Positions 16,321 through 25,663 are shown, numbered from the stretch's first letter. The stretch is DNA of 44,396 nt from JBFXIE01 sp050176255 (GCF_050176255.1 NZ_JBFXIE010000028.1); one strand, 5' to 3'. Made by a program: numbers and translations. The notes: a model not told the origin generated them from the sequence alone.

Positions 16321-19300
16321 TCAGATCGCCAGGGCGAGCGCGTCGTCGTCCTTGGCGGGCATGGCGTTGCTGCGCGCAAAGTCCTCGAAGGCGGCAGGCT
16401 CCAGCGGGCGGCTGTACCAGTAGCCCTGCATGTGGTCGCAGCCAAAGGTGTCCAGCAGGGTGGCCTGTTCGGCGGTTTCCACGCCTTCGGCAATCGTCGT
16501 CATGTGCAGGCTTTGCGCCATTTTGATGATGGCCTTCACAATGGCCTGGTTGCTGGCCTCGTCGGCCAGCTCGCGCACGAACGACTGGTCGATCTTGAGT
16601 GTGTCGATGGCGTAGCGCTTGAGGTAGCTCATGGACGAATAGCCCGTGCCGAAGTCGTCCAGCGACACCCTGAAGCCCACCTGGTGCAGGCCGCGCAGGG
16701 TGGACTCGGCCAGCACGGGGTTCTTCAGGGCCACGGCCTCCGTCAGCTCCACCTCGATGCGCTGGGGCGACACGCCCACGCGCTGCATGATGGCCTGCAG
16801 GTCTTCGACCAGCTGGGGCCGGGCAAACTGCGCCGCCGATACGTTGACCGCCATCACCAGCGGCGGCAGGCCGGCGTCGTCCCATTGGCGCAGCTGGCGG
16901 GCGGCATGCTCCACCACCCACATGTCGATGGATACGATGGTGCCGTTTTGCTCGGCGATCGGTATGAATTCGGCCGGCGACACCAGGCCCCACTTGGGGT
17001 GGTGCCAGCGCAGCAGCGCTTCGGCGCCCACCAGCTCGCCGGTGGTCAGCGCACGCTGCGGCTGGTAGACCAGAAACAGCTCGCCCTTGCGCACCGCGTC
17101 CTTGAGGCCGGCCGCCAGCTCCAGCGAGCGTTGCGAGTGCGCCTGCATCTCGGGCGCGAAAAAGCGCAGCGCGTTGCGTCCGTCCTGCTTGACGCGGTAC
17201 ATGGCCACCTCTGCGGCTGCCGCCAGGGTGCTGGCGGCTTCGGCATCGCCCGGGTACACGGCAATGCCTGCGGATGCGCTGACCGACACCTGATTGCCCT
17301 GCACCGCCAGCGGCGTTTGCAGTTGCGCCAGTGCGTCCTGCGCCAGCAGCGCCACCGAAGCCTGATCCGCATCGGGCACGATGGCCGCGAAGGTGTCGCC
17401 AGAGTAGCGCGCCAGCGCGATCTTTGGGCCCATGCAACTGCGCAGGCGCTTGGCTAGCGCCACCAGCAGCTCGTCGCCCGCCCGGTGGCCCATGGTTTCG
17501 TTGATGACCTTGAAGTTGTCCAGATCCATCCACACCACCGAGAGCCTGCCCTGCACAGCGCTGGCGGCTTCGATGGCGGCATCCAGCTGCTCGTCAAAGG
17601 CTTTCTTGTTGAGCAGGCTCGTCAGCGTGTCGTAGTCGGACAGCGCACGGATGCGCTCTTCGGCTTCGCGCTGGGGGGTGATGTCTTCCTTGTGGGCAAC
17701 GTAATGCGTCACCCGTCCCGCCGCATCGCGTATCGGGTAGAGCGAGGCGCTTTCGGTGTAGACCTGGCCATTCTTGCGGCGGTTGATCAGTTCGCCCTGC
17801 CAGGGCTGGCCCTGGGGCAGCTTGCCCCACATGTCTTCATAGATGCTCCTGGGTGTCAGGCCGGACTGCAGCATCCGGGGGTTTTGCCCCAGGATTTCTT
17901 GCGCGGTGTAGCCGCTGACCTTGCTGAAGGCCCGGTTGACGTAAATGACGCTGCCCTTCACATCGGTAATGACCACCTGGTGCGGGCTTTGCTCCAGCGC
18001 CTCGGACAGCCGGTGGATCACTGCCTCCTGGCGGCGCTGGATGGTGCGCTGCCAAATGGCATCGGCCAGCGTCTGCAGCGCCTGCAGATCCTGGTCGCTA
18101 TAGTCTTTGGCCTTGTTGGCTACGCCCAGCAGCATGCGCACTTTGCCGCCAGCCACCACGGGCAGGCTGACCAGGCGTTGCAGGTCCTCCGGGGCCTGGG
18201 GTTGGCCGCCGCACGCCGAGGCGGCGATCTGATTCAGCACCACGGGGCGGCGCTCGCGCAGGGCCTGCGACCAGAGGGTGGACTGGCACGGCCCGCAGTC
18301 GCCGCATGCGGCGCTGGCCGAGCAGCTGGCCATCTCGCTGCCGTCCTCGCCTTCCTGTACCAGGTAGATCACCGAGATCGCGCTGTCCGTCAGCTGCGCG
18401 GCATGCTCCACGCCCCGGCGCAGAAAGTCTGCCTCCAGCGCGTGGGTGTCGAGCTGCTGCAAGTCCAGCAGTGCGGCGTTCAGGCGGGACTCGAAGCGGA
18501 TGCGCTGCTCGCCCAGCACCGTGGCAGTGATGTTGCGCGCCAGCATCAGGTAGGTGTCTTCGTGGCCTGCAAGGCCGGGTTTTTTGGAGACCGCCAGCTC
18601 GAAGTGATGCAGCCCTGTCGCCAGCTGCAGGCTGATGCGCTGGCCGCGCGCCGATCCGCTGCGCTCGGCCTCGGCCAGCGCCTGCATGCAGGTGGCGGCG
18701 CTGTCGGCGGGCATGATCTGCCCCACCGATTTGCCCAGCAGCTCGGCGGCTGGCGCCGCAAGGGTCGAGGGCTCGTTGGTGTGTATCGACAGGTAAACGC
18801 CCTGGCGGTTCAGCTCGAACAGCAGATCGGGCAGCGTGTCCAGCGTGGCACGCTGGCGGGCCTCGGCGACGCGCAGTTCATGGTAGGGGGTATGCACCGT
18901 CTCCACGAACAGCCCCCGGTACAAAAACCAGCAGGCGATGAACTTGTACAAATGGCCGGCCAGGTTGTACAGGTCGGTCACGTTGGCGTAGAGCGTGAAG
19001 AAAAACTCGCCCGCAGCCAGGGTGAAGGCAGCCAGCGCCAGGCGCACCAGGCCAAACTCGCGCGACTGGCGCAGGTGGGTCAGAAAACCCAGGCCCGCTG
19101 CCAGGTACAGGGCAATCAGGCCGTATTCAAAGTTGATTTTGAAGTCTGTCAGGCCCTCGCCGGCGATGAAGGTGCGGGGCATCCATTGCGACTGAAACAG
19201 CAGCACGTAGTGCACAGCGCCCACGGTCAGCAACACGCCCGCCAGCCCGCCGCGGCGCGCCAGCGGCCCCAGGCGGCCGTTCCAGTCGCGCGGCCATAGT

Positions 19301-19692
19301 GCGGCGCCCAGCAAGGCCAGGGCCGCCATCAGGCGGGCGGCCAGCCAGAAGTTGATGGCCTTCTCGGGCCCGCTGGGTGTGATGAAGGCGGGCATGCCGT
19401 CGTAGGACAGGGCGTGGGTCAAATCCAGCAGGCCCACGCCCATCAGGCCCAGCCCCAGGATCAGCGCCCGCCCGTTGGGGCGGTACTGCTGCGTCACCCA
19501 GGCAATGCCGAACACCATGGCCGCCATGGAGATGGAGAGAACCTCCAGCATCGTGTGCAGCGGCAGGTAACCCGCCAGGCCGCGTGCGGCACTGGGAGCA
19601 GGCAGCGCCCAGACCAGGCACAGCCCGGCCAGCAGCACGAAAAGCCAGCCGAGCGACTGACGCAATTCTTGGTGGTGTGCGGGGTGCATCAT
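16321..19692 (-). CDS. MASE3-PAS-GAF-PAS-GGDEF-EAL signalling protein (likely c-di-GMP phosphodiesterase)
   Basis: A 1123-residue inner-membrane protein. About residues 1-265 form a multi-helix MASE3-like sensor (LDLTHALSYDGMPAF); a PAS follows to about 395, then a GAF-like domain (about 400-550), a second PAS (ITDVKGSVIYVNRAFSKVSG), GGDEF and EAL. The GGDEF signature is degenerate (RYSGDTF near residue 763), so cyclase activity is unlikely. The EAL domain keeps EALLRW (near 889), the DDFGTG loop, LKIDQSFV and AEGVET, so it should hydrolyse c-di-GMP. The GAF-like part carries a cysteine cluster, C-x5-C-x2-C-x2-C (SCSASAACGDCGPC). Ligand and output are unknown. Confidence 0.93.
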   Translation of the reverse strand: MMHPAHHQELRQSLGWLFVLLAGLCLVWALPAPSAARGLAGYLPLHTMLEVLSISMAAMVFGIAWVTQQYRPNGRALILGLGLMGVGLLDLTHALSYDGMPAFITPSGPEKAINFWLAARLMAALALLGAALWPRDWNGRLGPLARRGGLAGVLLTVGAVHYVLLFQSQWMPRTFIAGEGLTDFKINFEYGLIALYLAAGLGFLTHLRQSREFGLVRLALAAFTLAAGEFFFTLYANVTDLYNLAGHLYKFIACWFLYRGLFVETVHTPYHELRVAEARQRATLDTLPDLLFELNRQGVYLSIHTNEPSTLAAPAAELLGKSVGQIMPADSAATCMQALAEAERSGSARGQRISLQLATGLHHFELAVSKKPGLAGHEDTYLMLARNITATVLGEQRIRFESRLNAALLDLQQLDTHALEADFLRRGVEHAAQLTDSAISVIYLVQEGEDGSEMASCSASAACGDCGPCQSTLWSQALRERRPVVLNQIAASACGGQPQAPEDLQRLVSLPVVAGGKVRMLLGVANKAKDYSDQDLQALQTLADAIWQRTIQRRQEAVIHRLSEALEQSPHQVVITDVKGSVIYVNRAFSKVSGYTAQEILGQNPRMLQSGLTPRSIYEDMWGKLPQGQPWQGELINRRKNGQVYTESASLYPIRDAAGRVTHYVAHKEDITPQREAEERIRALSDYDTLTSLLNKKAFDEQLDAAIEAASAVQGRLSVVWMDLDNFKVINETMGHRAGDELLVALAKRLRSCMGPKIALARYSGDTFAAIVPDADQASVALLAQDALAQLQTPLAVQGNQVSVSASAGIAVYPGDAEAASTLAAAAEVAMYRVKQDGRNALRFFAPEMQAHSQRSLELAAGLKDAVRKGELFLVYQPQRALTTGELVGAEALLRWHHPKWGLVSPAEFIPIAEQNGTIVSIDMWVVEHAARQLRQWDDAGLPPLVMAVNVSAAQFARPQLVEDLQAIMQRVGVSPQRIEVELTEAVALKNPVLAESTLRGLHQVGFRVSLDDFGTGYSSMSYLKRYAIDTLKIDQSFVRELADEASNQAIVKAIIKMAQSLHMTTIAEGVETAEQATLLDTFGCDHMQGYWYSRPLEPAAFEDFARSNAMPAKDDDALALAI

Positions 19693-19969
19693 GTGCTGGG
19701 GGGTGAAAGCAGGGCAGGCCCCTGCCTGTGTTGGGTTGCGCGCGCCAGCGCCTGAATGTGCACAAGCGCTAAATAGTGCAGTTATTCATTAAAAAGCGTT
19801 TCGATTGGTAAACGCAATGAATGAGGTCAATTTCCCTGTTCAGCGCCCGAGAAGTCTTATAACTGTCACTACTGTGCTCTTGCGTGAGGGGGTCTTGCGC
19901 CAGATCAAACTCTGGCAAATATGAAGCTGGATTTCGCGCCCGGTGCGGCTCTGCGACACTGGGTGCGCC
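19693..19969. other. Intergenic region between divergent genes
   Basis: 277 bp, more AT-rich than its surroundings around 19770-19860 (for example AGTGCAGTTATTCATTAAAA), which fits promoters for the EAL protein on the left and the gene at 19970 on the right. I could not fix a specific sigma-factor site. Confidence 0.45.
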
Positions 19970-21133
19970 ATGGCTTCATCCATTGACCCGCCTCGTCCGC
20001 CGCACGCCCCCGTTGCACGCGTGCGGGCCGAGGCTGCGCTGCAGCAGCAGAACTGGCTGCTGGCCGCGCCGGGTACGGCGCTCGCAGATGCGAGCGGGCT
20101 TGCGCACCCGGTAGGCGCATCGCCCCAGCCGCCCGGTGCTGCAGCGGCAGCGCCGGGTGAGCGCCTGACCCTGTCCGCGCAGGCGCAAGTCGCAACGGCC
20201 CTGTCAACTTCGGCACTGGCGACCGCATCGGCGGGGACGGCCAGGGCCGCATCGGGCGTGATCGGCCCGCACGCGCTGGCATCAGCCCCGGTGCCGATGC
20301 CAGCCCAGGCCCCGGGGCCGGCTGCAAGCGATGGCGGTGGCGCTCCTGCGCGCGCTGGCGGCGTTGCCGTTCAGTGGCCGGCCCAGGGCGTCGATGCGCC
20401 GTTGCTGCGCCTGTTCAATACCCTGGTGCAGCAGGTGGCTGCGTCCACCGGCCCTGCGCCGCGTGTGCTGGTGGCGCAGCCCTGGCCGCCCGGTACCGGT
20501 TTGCCGGGCGATACGGGCGATGCGGGTGATGCGGGCGGCGCGCAAGGCGCAGGCGGCACGGCCAGCCCTGCCATGCCCGCACTGCAGATCTGGCGCGTGG
20601 CCCAGGGCAGCCTGCACACGCCCGACGGTGTGCGCGGCTTCACGCTGACGCTGCGCCTGCCGTCCGGGTCCGCGGCATTCGGCGCGCCCGCCGCGGCCGT
20701 TGCGCCGGCCATGCCTGCAGCCCCGCCGGTGCCAGGCGCGCCCGCGGGCCTGACGGCGGGCTTTGCCGGCCCGATGCAGGCGCTGGCGCCGGGCGTGTTT
20801 GCGCTGGTGCTGCAAAGCCCGGGCGCTGCGGGCCAGCGCACCAGCGCGCTGCTGTCGCTGGAGCTGGCGCCCTTGCCCGGTTCTGCCGCAGCCGCCGTGG
20901 TTTACGGGCGCGAGCCACTGCAGGTGCGAGCCGACCCCTGGCTGGCCATGGCGGCGCTGCAGGCCAGCGGCCAGTGGCGTGCCGAGGAAGAGGACGATGC
21001 ACACCGCCGGGGCGATTCGCTGTGCCGCACGCCCGGCTGTCCCTACCAGGGCCGCGCGGCCTGCGTGCAGCCTTTTTGCCTGGCGCTGCGCGTGCAGCCA
21101 GCGCCGCCGGGCGCGCCGGCTGCGGCTGCATAG
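19970..21133 (+). CDS. Ala/Pro-rich protein of unknown function with C-terminal cysteine motif
   Basis: A 387-residue protein I do not recognise. The first 300 residues are Ala/Pro/Gly-rich with low complexity, including a short Gly-Asp repeat (GDTGDAGDAGG) encoded by a near-9-bp DNA repeat at about 20510-20540. More ordered parts are QIWRVAQGSLHTPDGVRGFT and a hydrophobic beta-rich segment, FALVLQSPG. The C-terminal 60 residues hold DPWLAMAALQASGQWRAEEE and then C-x4-C-x8-C-x4-C (LCRTPGCPYQG, then ACVQPFC), a possible metal site. No signal peptide is seen. Flagellar hook-length proteins (FliK-like) share the Ala/Pro-rich style, but I cannot support that call. Confidence 0.6.
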   Translation: MASSIDPPRPPHAPVARVRAEAALQQQNWLLAAPGTALADASGLAHPVGASPQPPGAAAAAPGERLTLSAQAQVATALSTSALATASAGTARAASGVIGPHALASAPVPMPAQAPGPAASDGGGAPARAGGVAVQWPAQGVDAPLLRLFNTLVQQVAASTGPAPRVLVAQPWPPGTGLPGDTGDAGDAGGAQGAGGTASPAMPALQIWRVAQGSLHTPDGVRGFTLTLRLPSGSAAFGAPAAAVAPAMPAAPPVPGAPAGLTAGFAGPMQALAPGVFALVLQSPGAAGQRTSALLSLELAPLPGSAAAAVVYGREPLQVRADPWLAMAALQASGQWRAEEEDDAHRRGDSLCRTPGCPYQGRAACVQPFCLALRVQPAPPGAPAAAA

Positions 21134-21266
21134 CGCGGCTGCTCTTTCAGCTTGGCTAAGTGCGGGTTGTCAAATCGCAAAGCGCATCTACCCTGAAACC
21201 CTGAGTGCCCGGCGCGCAAGGCCTCTTATCGTGGTGACCCTGTTTTGTTCACCTCCGAGAACCGCC

Positions 21267-22223
21267 ATGCCCATGCGCCGTCGCCTGCTGTCCCTGTCTC
21301 TTTGCCTGGCCGCACTGCCCCTGACCACCTGGGCCGCCTGGCCCGATCGGCCCATCACCATCGTCGTGCCCGCTGCCGCGGGCGGCACCACCGACATAGC
21401 GGCGCGGGTGCTGGCCGAGAAGATGGGCAAGGACCTGGGCGCCGCCATCGTCGTCGAGAACAAGGGCGGTGGCGGCGGCAGCATCGGCACCGCGCAGGTG
21501 GCGCGCGCCAGGCCCGACGGCTACACGCTGCTGATGGGCAACATCGGCCCGGTGGCCATCAACTTCAGCCTGTACAAGCAGCTCAGCTACAAAGAGAGCG
21601 ACCTGCGCGGCATCACCAACGTGATCTCGGTGCCCAACATCCTGGTGGTGCATGCCGACTCGCCCGTGCGCAGCGTGCGGGACCTGGTGGCCCTGGCCAA
21701 GACGCGCCGGCTGAACGTGTCCACCTCGGGCGTGGGGCAGTCGCCGCACATGTCGTCCGAGATGTTCCGCCAGAAGGCCGGCATCGACGTCACCCTGGTG
21801 CCCTTTCCCGGCGCGGCCCCGGCCGTGACGGCGCTGCTGGGGCAGCAGGTGGACTTCATGATCGACAACCTGCCCAGCTCCATGCCGCACATCAAGTCCG
21901 GCAAGTTCCGCGCGCTGGCCATCACCAGCAGCACGCGATCAGCCCAGCTGCCCGACGTGCCCACCATGACCGAGGCCGGCGTGCCCATGCAGGTGACGGC
22001 CTGGTTCGGCCTGCTGGCGCCTGCCGGCACGCCCGATGCGGTGGTCGATCGGCTGCAGCAGGCGGCGCGCAAGGCCATGGAAACGCCCGAGGTGCGCCAG
22101 CGCTTCGCCGACCTGGGCGGCGTGCCCGGCGGCGAGACCCCGGCCGAGTACGACGCCTTCATTGCCCAGGAGCGCAGGAGCTGGGCGCAGATCGTCAAGG
22201 CCGCCGGCCTGTCGCTTGAATAA
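21267..22223 (+). CDS. Bug/TctC-family tripartite tricarboxylate transporter substrate-binding protein (Bug 1)
   Basis: A 318-residue secreted receptor. A Sec signal peptide (MPMRRRLLSLSLCLAALPL, then TTWAAWP) precedes the Bug fold: DRPITIVVPAAAGGTTDIAA is the first strand-loop that binds a carboxylate, followed by VVENKGGGGGSIG and RPDGYTLLMG. Bug proteins bind small carboxylates in the periplasm; many are orphans without TctAB. No permease lies nearby. It is the first gene of a set with an acyl-CoA ligase and a thioesterase, so the bound acid is probably the substrate of that ligase. The alternative ATG at 21273 is close. Confidence 0.92.
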   Translation: MPMRRRLLSLSLCLAALPLTTWAAWPDRPITIVVPAAAGGTTDIAARVLAEKMGKDLGAAIVVENKGGGGGSIGTAQVARARPDGYTLLMGNIGPVAINFSLYKQLSYKESDLRGITNVISVPNILVVHADSPVRSVRDLVALAKTRRLNVSTSGVGQSPHMSSEMFRQKAGIDVTLVPFPGAAPAVTALLGQQVDFMIDNLPSSMPHIKSGKFRALAITSSTRSAQLPDVPTMTEAGVPMQVTAWFGLLAPAGTPDAVVDRLQQAARKAMETPEVRQRFADLGGVPGGETPAEYDAFIAQERRSWAQIVKAAGLSLE

Positions 22224-22230
22224 ACCCTGA

Positions 22231-22260
22231 CGGGACGGGCGCACGCGCCGTCCCGCCTTT
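22231..22260 (+). terminator. Hairpin between Bug 1 and the ligase gene
   Basis: GGGACGG/CCGTCCC arms around GCGCACGCG, followed by a weak GCCTTT. It probably causes partial termination, so that the periplasmic receptor is made in excess over the ligase. Confidence 0.45.
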
Positions 22261-22280
22261 GCACTGCATTTTTGGATTCC

Positions 22281-23861
22281 ATGCTCCACGACATCGAACA
22301 CCTGCTGGCCCAGCCCTTTGGCTCGCTGCCAGAACTGATTGCGCAGCAAGCCGCGCACCGCCCCCGCCATACCGCCCTGATTCTGGACACGCACCGCCTG
22401 GACTACGCCGCGCTGCACGCGGGCATGAACCGCGTGGCCCGCAGCCTGCAGCAGGGTGGCCTGGGGCCTGGCGATGTGGTGGCGATCTGCGCCGGCACCT
22501 CTGTCGGATATGTGCTGGCCTACCTTGGCGCGCTGCGCGCTGGCGCAGCCGTGGCACCGCTGGCGCCCTCGGCCACGGCCGGGCACCTGAGCGCCATGCT
22601 GGACAACTGCGGCGCGCGCCTGGTGCTGCGCGACCGCGAGGTGGCCGCGCAATGGCCGTTGCATGCCGGGGTGGGAGCGGGGGCGGCGCTGCGCTGCGTG
22701 GCGCTGGACGATGCGCCCGAGGCCGGCGAGCCCTGGTCGCAATGGCTGGCCGCGGGCGATGCGGCGCCCGCCACCATCGCGCCGCAACCCGACTGGCCGT
22801 TCAACGTGATCTATTCATCAGGCACCACTGGCGTGCCCAAGGGCATCGTGCAGTCCTGGGCCATGCGCTGGTCGCATGTGCGCCGCGCCGTCACCAACGG
22901 CTACGGGCCCGATGCGGTATCGCTGTGCGCCACGCCGCTGTATTCCAACACCACGCTGGTGGCGGCCCTGCCCACGCTGGCGCTGGGCGGCACGCTGGTG
23001 CTGATGCGCAAGTTTGACGCCGCGCAGTACCTGCAGCTGGCCGAGCAGCACGGCGCCACCCACACCATGCTGGTGCCCGTGCAATACCAGCGCCTGATGG
23101 CCTGCCCCGACTTTGACCGCACCAACCTGAGCCGGCTGCAGCACAAGTTCTGCACCAGCGCGCCCTTCAGCGCCGCGCTCAAGGCCGAGGTGCTGCGGCG
23201 CTGGCCGGGCCGGCTCATCGAGTACTACGGCATGACCGAGGGCGGCGTGCGCTGCGAGCTGCACTGCCACGATCATCCGACCAAGCTGCACACCGTGGGC
23301 CGCCCCGCCGAAGGCGCCGACATGCGCTTCATCGACGAGCAGGGGCGCGAGCTGCCCGCGGGCGAGCAAGGCGAGATCGTGGGCCATTCGGCCGGCATGA
23401 TGAGCGGCTACTACCGCCTGGAAGGCAAGACGCGCGAGGCCGAATGGTTCGACGCCCAGGGCAAGCGCTTCATTCGCAGCGGCGACGTGGGCCGGCTGGA
23501 TGCGGACGGCTTCATCGTGCTGGGCGACCGCAAGAAGGACATGATCATCACCGGCGGCTTCAACGTCTATCCGAGCGACATCGAGAGCGTGCTGTGCCAG
23601 CACCCCCAGGTGGCCGAATGCGCGGTGATCGGCGTGCCCAGCGAACAATGGGGCGAGACCCCCGTGGCCTACGTGGTGGCGCGGCCGGGCCAGCCGCCCG
23701 CCGCCGCCGAGCTGCGCGACTGGCTCAATACCCGCGTAGGCAAGACCCAGCGCGTGGCGGCGGTGCAACTGGTGGAGCGCCTGCCGCGCAGCGAGATCGG
23801 CAAGGTGCTCAAGCGCCAGCTGCGCGAGCAGTTTGTGCAGGATGGCCTTGCGGCGCTATGA
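22281..23861 (+). CDS. Acyl-CoA synthetase (AMP-forming), ligase 1
   Basis: A 526-residue ANL-superfamily adenylating enzyme that makes acyl-AMP and then acyl-CoA from a carboxylic acid. The P-loop-like A3 motif is YSSGTTGVPKGIVQ, the A5 motif YYGMTEGG, the A7-A8 region GDVGRLDADGFIVLGDRKKD followed by TGGFNVYP, and the A10 lysine lies in SEIGKVLKRQL. The ATG at 22281 is taken; an in-frame TTG lies 9 nt earlier. The 57 bp before it hold a hairpin. Substrate specificity cannot be read from these motifs; context links it to Bug 1. Confidence 0.93.
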   Translation: MLHDIEHLLAQPFGSLPELIAQQAAHRPRHTALILDTHRLDYAALHAGMNRVARSLQQGGLGPGDVVAICAGTSVGYVLAYLGALRAGAAVAPLAPSATAGHLSAMLDNCGARLVLRDREVAAQWPLHAGVGAGAALRCVALDDAPEAGEPWSQWLAAGDAAPATIAPQPDWPFNVIYSSGTTGVPKGIVQSWAMRWSHVRRAVTNGYGPDAVSLCATPLYSNTTLVAALPTLALGGTLVLMRKFDAAQYLQLAEQHGATHTMLVPVQYQRLMACPDFDRTNLSRLQHKFCTSAPFSAALKAEVLRRWPGRLIEYYGMTEGGVRCELHCHDHPTKLHTVGRPAEGADMRFIDEQGRELPAGEQGEIVGHSAGMMSGYYRLEGKTREAEWFDAQGKRFIRSGDVGRLDADGFIVLGDRKKDMIITGGFNVYPSDIESVLCQHPQVAECAVIGVPSEQWGETPVAYVVARPGQPPAAAELRDWLNTRVGKTQRVAAVQLVERLPRSEIGKVLKRQLREQFVQDGLAAL

Positions 23862-23908
23862 GGCGAGGGCTGGTGGCTCACCTCATCGTTCTTGCGTTGC
23901 GGGGGCGT

Positions 23909-23934
23909 TGGATCCCCGCCTTCGCGGGAATCCA
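23909..23934. repeat. REP-like palindrome
   Basis: TGGATCCCCGCC-TTC-GCGGGAATCCA, with one mismatch in the arms. This is the common extragenic palindrome of the GGATTCCCGCxxxxGCGGGAATCC type. It lies between ligase 1 and the thioesterase. Confidence 0.65.
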
Positions 23935-23991
23935 CTGCCGGGCCGCGCGCGCCGTACATTTCTGACGCGCAACTTTCTTTCGCATGCAAAC

Positions 23992-24456
23992 ATGAAAATT
24001 TACGCTCCCACCCCCGACATCCCCCTGAGCCCCTTCGCCGGCGAGGCCCCCGATATGTTTTTTGGCCTGCCCATGGCCATGGCGCGCGCCATGACGCTGC
24101 GCGGCGAGCGCATAGGTAACGACATGGCGCAGGTGCGCATGGGCTTCCAGCGCGACCAGGCCAATAGCCGCGGCGAAGTGCATGGGGGCTCCATCGCCAC
24201 GCTGCTCGACTGCACCCTGGCGGCGGCGGCGCGCGCGCACGACCCCGCCGCCTATGGCGTGGCCACCATCGACCTGACGCTGCACTACGTCGCCGCAGGG
24301 ACCGGTGATTTGATTGCCACCGCGCGTTGCGAGCGGCGCGGGCGCTCCATCAGCTTTGCGCGTGGCGAGGTGCGCGCCGAAGACGGCACCCTGGTGGCGC
24401 TGGCGACCGGCAGCTTCAAGCTGATTGCACGCCAGCCAGCAGCAACCGGGGCGTAG
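23992..24456 (+). CDS. PaaI-family hotdog thioesterase
   Basis: A 154-residue hotdog-fold protein. The active-site helix region is SRGEVHGGSIATLLDCTLAA, with the family's HGG and downstream Asp; HYVAAGTGDLIATARCERRG follows in the sheet. PaaI-type enzymes hydrolyse acyl- or aryl-CoA esters and often relieve CoA trapping in catabolic pathways. The ATG at 23992 is chosen because the upstream frame crosses a palindromic repeat. It is the third gene after Bug 1 and ligase 1 and ends at a terminator facing the opposite Bug gene. Confidence 0.88.
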   Translation: MKIYAPTPDIPLSPFAGEAPDMFFGLPMAMARAMTLRGERIGNDMAQVRMGFQRDQANSRGEVHGGSIATLLDCTLAAAARAHDPAAYGVATIDLTLHYVAAGTGDLIATARCERRGRSISFARGEVRAEDGTLVALATGSFKLIARQPAATGA

Positions 24457-24485
24457 GCCTTGGTCGCCTGAAACGGCCGCAAAAG

Positions 24486-24516
24486 CCCACCGTAACCTCG
24501 GTGGGTTTCTTTTTTC
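24486..24516 (+). terminator. Rho-independent terminator
   Basis: CCCACCG/CGGTGGG hairpin followed by TTTCTTTTTTC, 29 bp after the thioesterase gene. The reverse strand gives a weaker terminator for the convergent Bug gene. Confidence 0.85.
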
Positions 24517-24523
24517 ACACGGC

Positions 24524-25546
24524 TCAGCTGGGCTGCACGCCCGCGGCCTGCAGCAGGCGGCCCCAGATGGGTGCCTCCTGCGCCCACAGCCGGGCGAATT
24601 TCTCGGGGGTGTCGTCATCCACCGGCACGAAGCCCGCGGCGATGATGCGCGCCATACCCTCGCGGCTGGCTACGGCATGGTTGGCGGCAGCGGCCCACTG
24701 GCGGGCCACGTCGGTGGGCAGGCCCCTGGGGCCGGCAATCGCCAGCCAGCCGACCAGCGACAGCGCATCCTGCGGGTAGCCGGCCTCGGCAAAGGTGGGT
24801 GTGTCGGGCGCCAGGGGCACGCGGCGCGGGCCGGTCACGGCCAGGGCGCGCAGCTTGCCGCTGTCGATATGGGCCTTGAGCGACAGCAGGCTGCCCATGC
24901 CGATCCTGACCTGCCCGCCCAGCAAGTCCTGCACCATGGGCGCCTCGCCCTTGTAGGCCACATGCGTCATGTCGGCGCCCGCCACTTCGCTGAGTGTGGT
25001 GCAGGCCAGTTGCCCGTGCGAGCCGATGCCGTACGAGCCATAGGTCAGCCGGCCTTTGCTGGCGCGCGCCCAGGCCATGAACTCCTGCAGGCTCTGGGCC
25101 GGAGTGTCGGCTGTGACTACCAGCACGATGGGCGCCAGGCACACGCGCACCAAAGGGGTGAGGTCGGTCAGCGGGTCGTAGGGCGTCTTTTTGTACAGGT
25201 ATTTGTTGGTCAGCATCGACGAGGTGGTACCCAGCAGCGCCGTCATGCCGTCTGCGGGCGCCTTGACCACCGCCTCGCCGGCGATCAGGCCGGCGGCGCC
25301 GGGCTTGTTGTCCACCACCACCGACTGGCCAAAGCGCTGCGCCATGCGCTCGCCCAGCACGCGGGCGATGACGTCGGTGGCCCCGCCTGCGGCAAAGGGC
25401 ACCACCACCCGCACGGGGCGGGTGGCAAAGCTGGCGGCGGGGGCCGCCTGCGCGTGCGCGCCCAGCGGGCCGGCGGCTGCCGCGCTGGCGGCCACGGCCA
25501 GCCACTGGCGGCGGCTCCATTGGGTGGCGTGCATGTCCTGTGTCAT
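24524..25546 (-). CDS. Bug/TctC-family substrate-binding protein (Bug 2)
   Basis: A 340-residue periplasmic receptor. The leader has a twin-arginine-like SRRQWLAVAAS segment followed by an Ala-rich stretch ending AHAQA, so Tat export is possible. The mature part shows PVRVVVPFAAGGATDVIARV, VVDNKPGAAGLIAG and KAPADGMTALLG. CAGGAGACAAGCG precedes the ATG at 25546; a second ATG lies 12 nt in. It is the last gene of the minus-strand arm ligase 2, acyl-CoA dehydrogenase, Bug 3, Bug 2. Two adjacent receptors suggest either two related substrates or a recent duplication, although they have clearly diverged. Confidence 0.92.
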   Translation of the reverse strand: MTQDMHATQWSRRQWLAVAASAAAAGPLGAHAQAAPAASFATRPVRVVVPFAAGGATDVIARVLGERMAQRFGQSVVVDNKPGAAGLIAGEAVVKAPADGMTALLGTTSSMLTNKYLYKKTPYDPLTDLTPLVRVCLAPIVLVVTADTPAQSLQEFMAWARASKGRLTYGSYGIGSHGQLACTTLSEVAGADMTHVAYKGEAPMVQDLLGGQVRIGMGSLLSLKAHIDSGKLRALAVTGPRRVPLAPDTPTFAEAGYPQDALSLVGWLAIAGPRGLPTDVARQWAAAANHAVASREGMARIIAAGFVPVDDDTPEKFARLWAQEAPIWGRLLQAAGVQPS

Positions 25547-25663
25547 CGCTTGTCTCCTGTTGGGTTATTGGGTGAAGCGTGCGATGGCGCTCAAAGGCTG
25601 ATAGTTGTTTGCCCGTGCACGAAAGGCGCGCAAGGCGGGCATGGGCAAAAGACTCCCGGCCTC

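Noticed and set aside
17485..19299. 604-codon plus-strand frame opposite the EAL protein
   Set aside because: Composition is that of an antisense frame, and the minus strand encodes clear PAS, GAF and GGDEF motifs.
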